A DNA stretch of 22,884 nucleotides from Psilocybe azurescens (Eukaryota > Basidiomycota > Agaricomycetes > Agaricales > Agrocybaceae): positions 1-22,884 of the forward strand of contig JAJIRX010001081.1 of the NCBI GenBank assembly GCA_023853785.1, written 5' to 3'. This document shows positions 18,211 to 22,884 of this stretch, piece after piece. Both the position numbers and the translations under genes were made by a program. Positions within the stretch are counted from its first letter, which is position 1. Every line of letters begins with the position of its first letter. The notes below the pieces were generated by a model. It had not been told where the DNA came from and did no database searches. It saw nothing but the letters and a program-made list of their open reading frames with translations.

Positions 18211-20985
18211 ATGCAGTCGACTGACGCGAGCGTGTCGAGCTGTTATAGCCAGGCGCAGTTGCAGACTACGGGCAAGAGTCGTAAGAGCAGCACGAGGAAG
18301 AAGCGTAAACGCCCCTCGTCTGTACAGATCCAGGACCAAGACGGCGACGACAGCCTCGAACAGAGCAACAACCACGAAGGAGAAGGGAAGGTTGGCCTGC
18401 TTCCACCGAACTGTCCGAGCAAACATTGGGCGGGCAGAACCCTGCCAAGCGGAGGAAGACGCGTTCCGGAATCGTTGAACGAAACCCGCATTCAGCCTCA
18501 TCGCTATCCCCACCATCCTCGACGAAAACGACACTCAAAACTACACTCAAAACTCAACCTCAACCTCAAATTTACACTCAAACTCGAACCACATCCCAAT
18601 CGCAACCCCACCCCCAAAACCCCATCTAAAGCGCAAGCCCAACCGCACGAGATGGACCCGCTCTTAATCCCAGACGACGTCTTCATCGAGGTCTTCACGC
18701 ACCTCTCCTCCCCGGCTGACCTCGCCGCTATCGTGCGGGTGTGCCGGCGGTTCCGCGATCTGGGGCGCACGCAGCTTCTGCGCGAGCTGCGGTGGGTGCG
18801 GGCGGAGGCGACGCGGAAGAATCTGGAGGCGTGGGAGCGCTGTGGGTGGGAGGCGGGCGAGCTGATGCTGCCGCGGAAGGTGACGGTCGGGGTGGGGTTT
18901 GATTTTGGGACGGGGCATTATGGCTTTGATGTGCGTTGCATCTTCATTTCTCTATCTCTCTCGTCTACTTTTTCTAATGGACGGATCACATACATCATCC
19001 ATACGACGATGCGCACCAACAGATGACCCCGAGATGCGGCTGTACGACGCACTGTACGCCCAGCTCCGCGCTTCGCAGCTGCACACTCTCGCGCTCGACG
19101 GCACGGTCGTCTCGCTGCACATACGACGTCCTGCGCAGCATGCCCGCGCTGCGCACCCTCAGCCTCGCGAACTGCACATACATCCGCCTCGCCGCCAGTT
19201 CAGAGCTCAGATCGCGGCGGGGGCGGCGCTGGCGGCAGCGAAAGCGGGCGTCCGGGACGAAACACAGGCTCGGGGTGGGAGTTTGGCGGGCTGGAGTCCG
19301 TTGCCATCTGTGTCTTCGTCTTTGTCGAATGCAACAGCGCCCATGATGGCGGCGCCAGCGCGCCTCACGTGGAGCGGCTCCCGCGCGGAGTGGGCGGCGA
19401 ACATGCGCATCCGGCCGCGTACGCCTTCGCGCGGCTCCCTATCACGGCGCTCGTGCTGGATAAAATCCATAGTGGCGCCAGTGCGGGCGGGAATGATTGG
19501 GACCAGGAAGCAACGTGTTCCATCCGATGGGACTGGTATTTGCGAGGGGTTTGGAGAAATTGCGGGTGGTGTGGACGCCCGGGGCGGCCGAGGCGTGGGC
19601 GTTTGCGTGGGCGACTTATGGGGCGGATGGTGCTGGTGCTGGTGGGAGTTGGGGCGGTGTGTTGGACAATATTAGGGGCTGGATGTCACCATCCCCATGC
19701 TCACGCGGGACCTCGTCGACTCCTTCGTAGCCTTCGTCGGGTGCTGCACGCGCACTCATGTATTAAATACGGGCAAGGGCAAGGCACAGGAAAGAAGGAG
19801 AAAGGAAACGAGAGAGGCCCGAGGATCCGCCTGGTGGTGGAACGGCATAATTTCTCGGAGCAGCATGTTGGCAGCGTCTTGGTTCCGGTGGCGGGGGTGT
19901 GGAGCTATGAGGGCCGTTGGCGATTGCGAGGACGTTTTGGATGTCGAAGCCGACGTCGACACCGACCAGGCACGGACGAAGGCGAAGGCGCGGATGAAGG
20001 CGCAAACGCAAACGCGATACGAACACGAACACAAACACGGACATGCATTTACGCAAAGTCGTCATGACCGAGTCCCTCGAGCTGCCCGCGCTCCTGCGCG
20101 GCCTCGAGCATCTCCCCAAAGAGCGTGCAGGCGCTGGAGGTGCGGATGCGGACGTGGGACGTGGAGGTGCTCTTTGCGGTGCGCGAGCTGTTTCGGGACG
20201 TGCGGGAGCTGGTGGTGAGATATAGCGCAGGGGCGAGTTTGGCGGGGTGAGTCGGGGTTGCTTTCTCCTCTCTCTTTCAGTTTTCTCTCTCTCTTTCTTG
20301 AGATTTTTATTTCCTTTGATGAGGTACTGATTGATTAATATTCGTTCTCATTTTTTAAAATTTATATAGGACTTCTTTGTAACACTCGGCGCGAACATCC
20401 TCTTCGACCTGCCGCATCTGACACGCTCAAGCTCATGCGGGACACATCGTGCATGCTCCCCGTCGGCAAGACACCCGGGGGCCAGGGCCAGGCGTACGCG
20501 CATGGGCACGGGCAGTGGCACGGGCATGTAGCCCAAAATCCACAGCAGCAGAATACAAACACAAATGCGAATGCGAATGCGAATGCGAATAACGCTAATG
20601 CGGGAGGGGGGAGGGGGGGATTTGGCAAGGCGCGCCGCCGGGGAATGTGCCGGTTTATAACTACCCGAACGGGAGTGGTGGTTTGGGGCAGGGATTGGAT
20701 TTGTGGGCTGATGATGATGCGGAGGAAGCGGACGGGGAGGAGGACGGGGAAGGAGGTGCGGAGGATGATCGAGGCGGCGATGTGGGTGAAGCTGATGAGG
20801 ATGCGGGTGCGGATGACGATGGCCCATCGACGCCTTCCGCCCCCTACCTTGCACTCGCACTCGCACTCGCAAGCCCGATCCCGTGCCAGACGAAGGTCAA
20901 AGTCAAGACCCCTTTTACAATCCCAATCCTTGATGAACAGGAGCGGTCTAAGGGACTACCTCGTTGGGTGGGGCCGGTATTGTAA
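18211..20985 (+). CDS. F-box protein with degenerate leucine-rich repeats (frame breaks)
   Basis: F-box proteins recruit substrates to SCF ubiquitin ligases. The first exon is open for 240 codons (18211-18930). A basic, Ser/Thr/Gln-rich N terminus is followed by the F-box from about residue 148: MDPLLIPDDVFIEVFTHLSS, then PADLAAIVRVCRRFRDL. A 92-bp intron (18931-19022) follows. Leucine-rich segments then appear in changing frames: QLHTLALDGTVVSL, MPALRTLSLANCTYIRL, GLEKLRVVWTPGAAEAW, ESLELPALLRGLEHLP and VQALEVRMRTWDVEVLFAV. A second intron runs from about 20249 to 20369. The C terminus has an Asn-Ala repeat, an acidic DDDAEEADGEEDG region and ends PRWVGPVL. A one-base deletion relative to paralog 1 lies near 19412. 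A shorter start at 18652 is possible. Confidence 0.65.
20564..20587. repeat. Hexanucleotide microsatellite (AATGCG)4
   Basis: Four perfect AATGCG units lie inside the F-box gene and encode alternating Asn-Ala, embedded in a longer Asn/Ala/Gly-rich stretch. A similar codon-scale repeat, CACTCG, occurs at about 20851-20869 (Leu-Ala). Such tracts are slippage-prone and lie near the points where the frame changes. Confidence 0.8.
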
Positions 20986-22128
20986 ACGGTTGAGGTGTGT
21001 GCAGGTGTGTAGAGGTAGGGTGTGGGAGAGGGCGTTTGAGGGGATGGGTGGAGGGAGAGGAGGGTTGATGTTGGGTGATGGGTTGCGAAAATTTTGGATG
21101 TGCTTTCGCTTTTGCATTTCCTTTTTTTCTCTTTTTGTGTTGTTTGATTTGATTTTTTTGGTTTCTGATGTCATTTCAATTTTCGAGCATGAGCACAGGC
21201 ACACGGTCGTGCTATGTTTGTATGCTCTAGTTCCTTTTCTTTCCACATACCTTTCGTCTCTTTCTTTCTTCCTGCCTTTCTTGATATCGTCCTCCTCTTA
21301 TTCCGGTCGTTGCTATGTAAATTACATACATGTAAACGTAAATGACTCTGTTATGTTTACCCTGTATTACATGTACAATATTGTCAATACATACAATGAA
21401 TGACAGAGTTCAATCCCCTTTCAGTACACGACGCCGGACGCCCAACCCTCGACGACCCTTCACACTGGTAGCATCCCGTGAATTGTCGATCATGATATTA
21501 AATGGAATTGCAACTCTTATTCGTTTTCCGGTTCGGTTTCATCAGAACGCCGTCTGTCAAGAGTCTAGACTTCTGGCTTGATGTGTTCCTACACAAAGGT
21601 TAAAGAATTAGAAAAGATGGAGCCGGTGCTGTGCCGGTAGATAACTCGCGGTCATACTATTACTATGCCTCGCCTGTGCCGCTGCACTCAATCTCAAAGT
21701 AAAAATACACGGAATGGAGGACCAGTGGGAAGCCGAAGCCCTGCGCAGGGTGTAGGTGTGCTTTTGGAGTGCTTGCGTGAAGTGAAGCTTGGGATCCTGG
21801 GCTCAGGGCACCGATGGAATCCGCAAGGGGAACGACGCGTATGGGCATGGAGGGAGGGAAGGAAGAAAGGGGTCCACAAGTCCACGCGCACCGGTGACCT
21901 AGTCCCCGTGAGTCCCTGGACCACTTCCCTGGACTACTTAAAGTTAAAATGGAGTCACATGCTGTGAATGTGATGCGGGAATTGAATTGAATTATTGAAA
22001 TAGATTGAAATTGAAAACACGATAGCGATTTTCGTTTCCCTGCAGCGTTCCCTTCTTTCTTCCTTCTTCCTTCTTCTTCAGGGTTCTGCGCAGTTCCCTT
22101 CCGAGTCTACGGAGAGTGACTGACTGTC
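20986..22128. other. Intergenic region
   Basis: No supported gene. 21105-21180 and 21236-21300 are T/C-rich and probably 3' untranslated or spacer sequence of the F-box gene. ACATGTAAAC at about 21328 and the TATTACATGTACAATATTG stretch near 21364 could contain transcript-end signals. 21960-22090 is AT-rich then CT-rich (CCTTCTTTCTTCCTTCTTCC from about 22049), suiting a promoter and leader for the gene at 22129. Confidence 0.35.
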
Positions 22129-22884
22129 ATGGCCCCTGCCTCGTCGATACTGAGCATCTTCTCCTGCTGCCTCCAACGCAAGCCCACGGCGCCGTCATCA
22201 GGTCCTTTCGTGAGTGCATACTGTGTTGGGTTCTGTACTGTGTTGACGGGAGACGGGATTTGGGCTGGAATACAGGACACGGGCCCGAATGAGCATTCTC
22301 ATCTATACCAGCTACTAATGACCCGTCGCCGTGAGTGTTCTGCTTCTCTCTACCCCTACCCCTGTCCTGTTCCTGCCCACGTAGGGACGACGACCTGCGC
22401 AACGGTTTCTCATATGTACTGAATACTCGTAGGTCTTCGCCGAGCGCGTATGTGGTCGACCATCAGAGGATGAAGGAGCGAATGTCGCATATCGTGCGGT
22501 CGAAAGAGGGTGAGTGTTTTGCTGTCTCCTTCCTCCCTCCCTTCTTTCCCCCTTCCTCCCGTCCTCCCGTCTTCCCCCTTCGCGTTCCTTCTTTTCCCTT
22601 GCACACCTTTTTTCCCACATCCTCCTTAATGAACACACAAACTAAAATGTCCCTCTCAAAAATAAAAGCAAAATGGTCAACGTCACATCCCACCTCCCGT
22701 TCAACCTGCACAACAAAAAGCTCAAATCCTCCTCGCGCTCCGCGATGGACGTGTCTACCTCCGCCGCCTCGTCCTCCTCGCCCTCACGCTCGGCGTCCGC
22801 GTCGACGTCGCGCTCCGCGCGGAAGTTGAAGTTGAATCGGCCGTCGCTCAATTTCACGCCGTATACCTCCTATGCTGGGACAGG
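22129..22884 (+). CDS. Multi-exon gene, N-terminal part; possibly LAMTOR1/Ragulator-like (partial)
   Basis: Exons read 22129-22209, 22276-22330, 22385-22509 and 22669 to the window end. They start at the first ATG after a CT-rich leader. The product begins MAPASSILSIFSCCLQRKP, with a Cys-Cys pair at residues 13-14 that could be S-acylated. The core is SAYVVDHQRMKERMSHIV, RSKEGKMVNVTSHLPFNLHN and then a Ser/Arg-rich region. Small lipid-anchored N terminus plus a short helical core recalls the LAMTOR1 adaptor that holds Ragulator on lysosomal/vacuolar membranes, but this is from general resemblance only. The phases need one extra base in exon 2 (near 22312, giving NEHSHLIPATNDPSP) and one extra G at the exon 3 donor (22508-22510), so the sequence may carry indel errors. 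The 3' end is outside the window. Confidence 0.45.

Noticed and set aside
20348..20872. A 174-codon minus-strand frame rich in His, Pro and Arg
   Set aside because: It is the complement of the repetitive Asn/Ala and acidic region of the F-box gene. The composition is an artefact of the GC-rich repeats.
21405..21432. GAGTTCAATCCC resembling a B box
   Set aside because: No A box lies at tRNA spacing upstream and no stem structure is apparent.
22315..22857. Arg/Glu/Gly-rich minus-strand frames
   Set aside because: They mirror CT-rich intron and Ser-rich coding sequence of the plus-strand gene at 22129.

Overview
The window looks like nuclear DNA of a mushroom-forming basidiomycete (Agaricomycetes). 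The evidence is: short introns of about 58-69 bp with GT..AG ends; a NACHT-domain NLR of the type expanded in these fungi; F-box/leucine-rich paralogs; and remnants of KDZ-superfamily transposases, which are abundant in these genomes. No prokaryotic gene organisation is seen.
Region 1 (1-8380) is an AT-rich nest of transposons. The end of one element (1-388) abuts a truncated, stop-riddled KDZ transposase (395-1990). Unrecognised ORF remnants follow (2050-4572). A 1.2-kb element without a transposase (about 4818-6003) comes next. Two tRNA-like sequences with RNA polymerase III boxes lie at 5627-5705 and 6368-6451. A degenerate tandem array of about 15 units (6849-7270) leads into a 1.1-kb element (7261-8380), which holds the C-terminal part of a second, different KDZ transposase on the minus strand. 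The elements share a terminal motif (AGTACTTTAC or GAGGTCTTTAC followed by a C-rich stretch). Each has its own array of short palindromes built on TCC-N-GGA.
Region 2 (8381-12480) is a decayed duplicate of region 3. It holds an NLR 3' end, a third copy of the NLR tail exon, an F-box paralog that has lost its F-box, an AT-rich insert with two small GC hairpins, and a second F-box relic.
Region 3 (14081-20985) holds the best-preserved genes: a NACHT NLR with at least five introns, followed 0.7 kb downstream on the same strand by an F-box/LRR-like gene. The same order (NLR tail, conserved spacer, F-box gene) occurs in region 2, so the two genes were duplicated as a block.
Region 4 (22129-22884) is the start of a multi-exon gene that runs off the window. 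It may be a LAMTOR1/Ragulator-like, lipid-anchored adaptor, but this is tentative.
Several otherwise well-conserved reading frames are broken by single-base shifts, mostly apparent deletions. Either these genes are decaying, or the assembly carries residual indel errors. The distinction matters for every gene call here.
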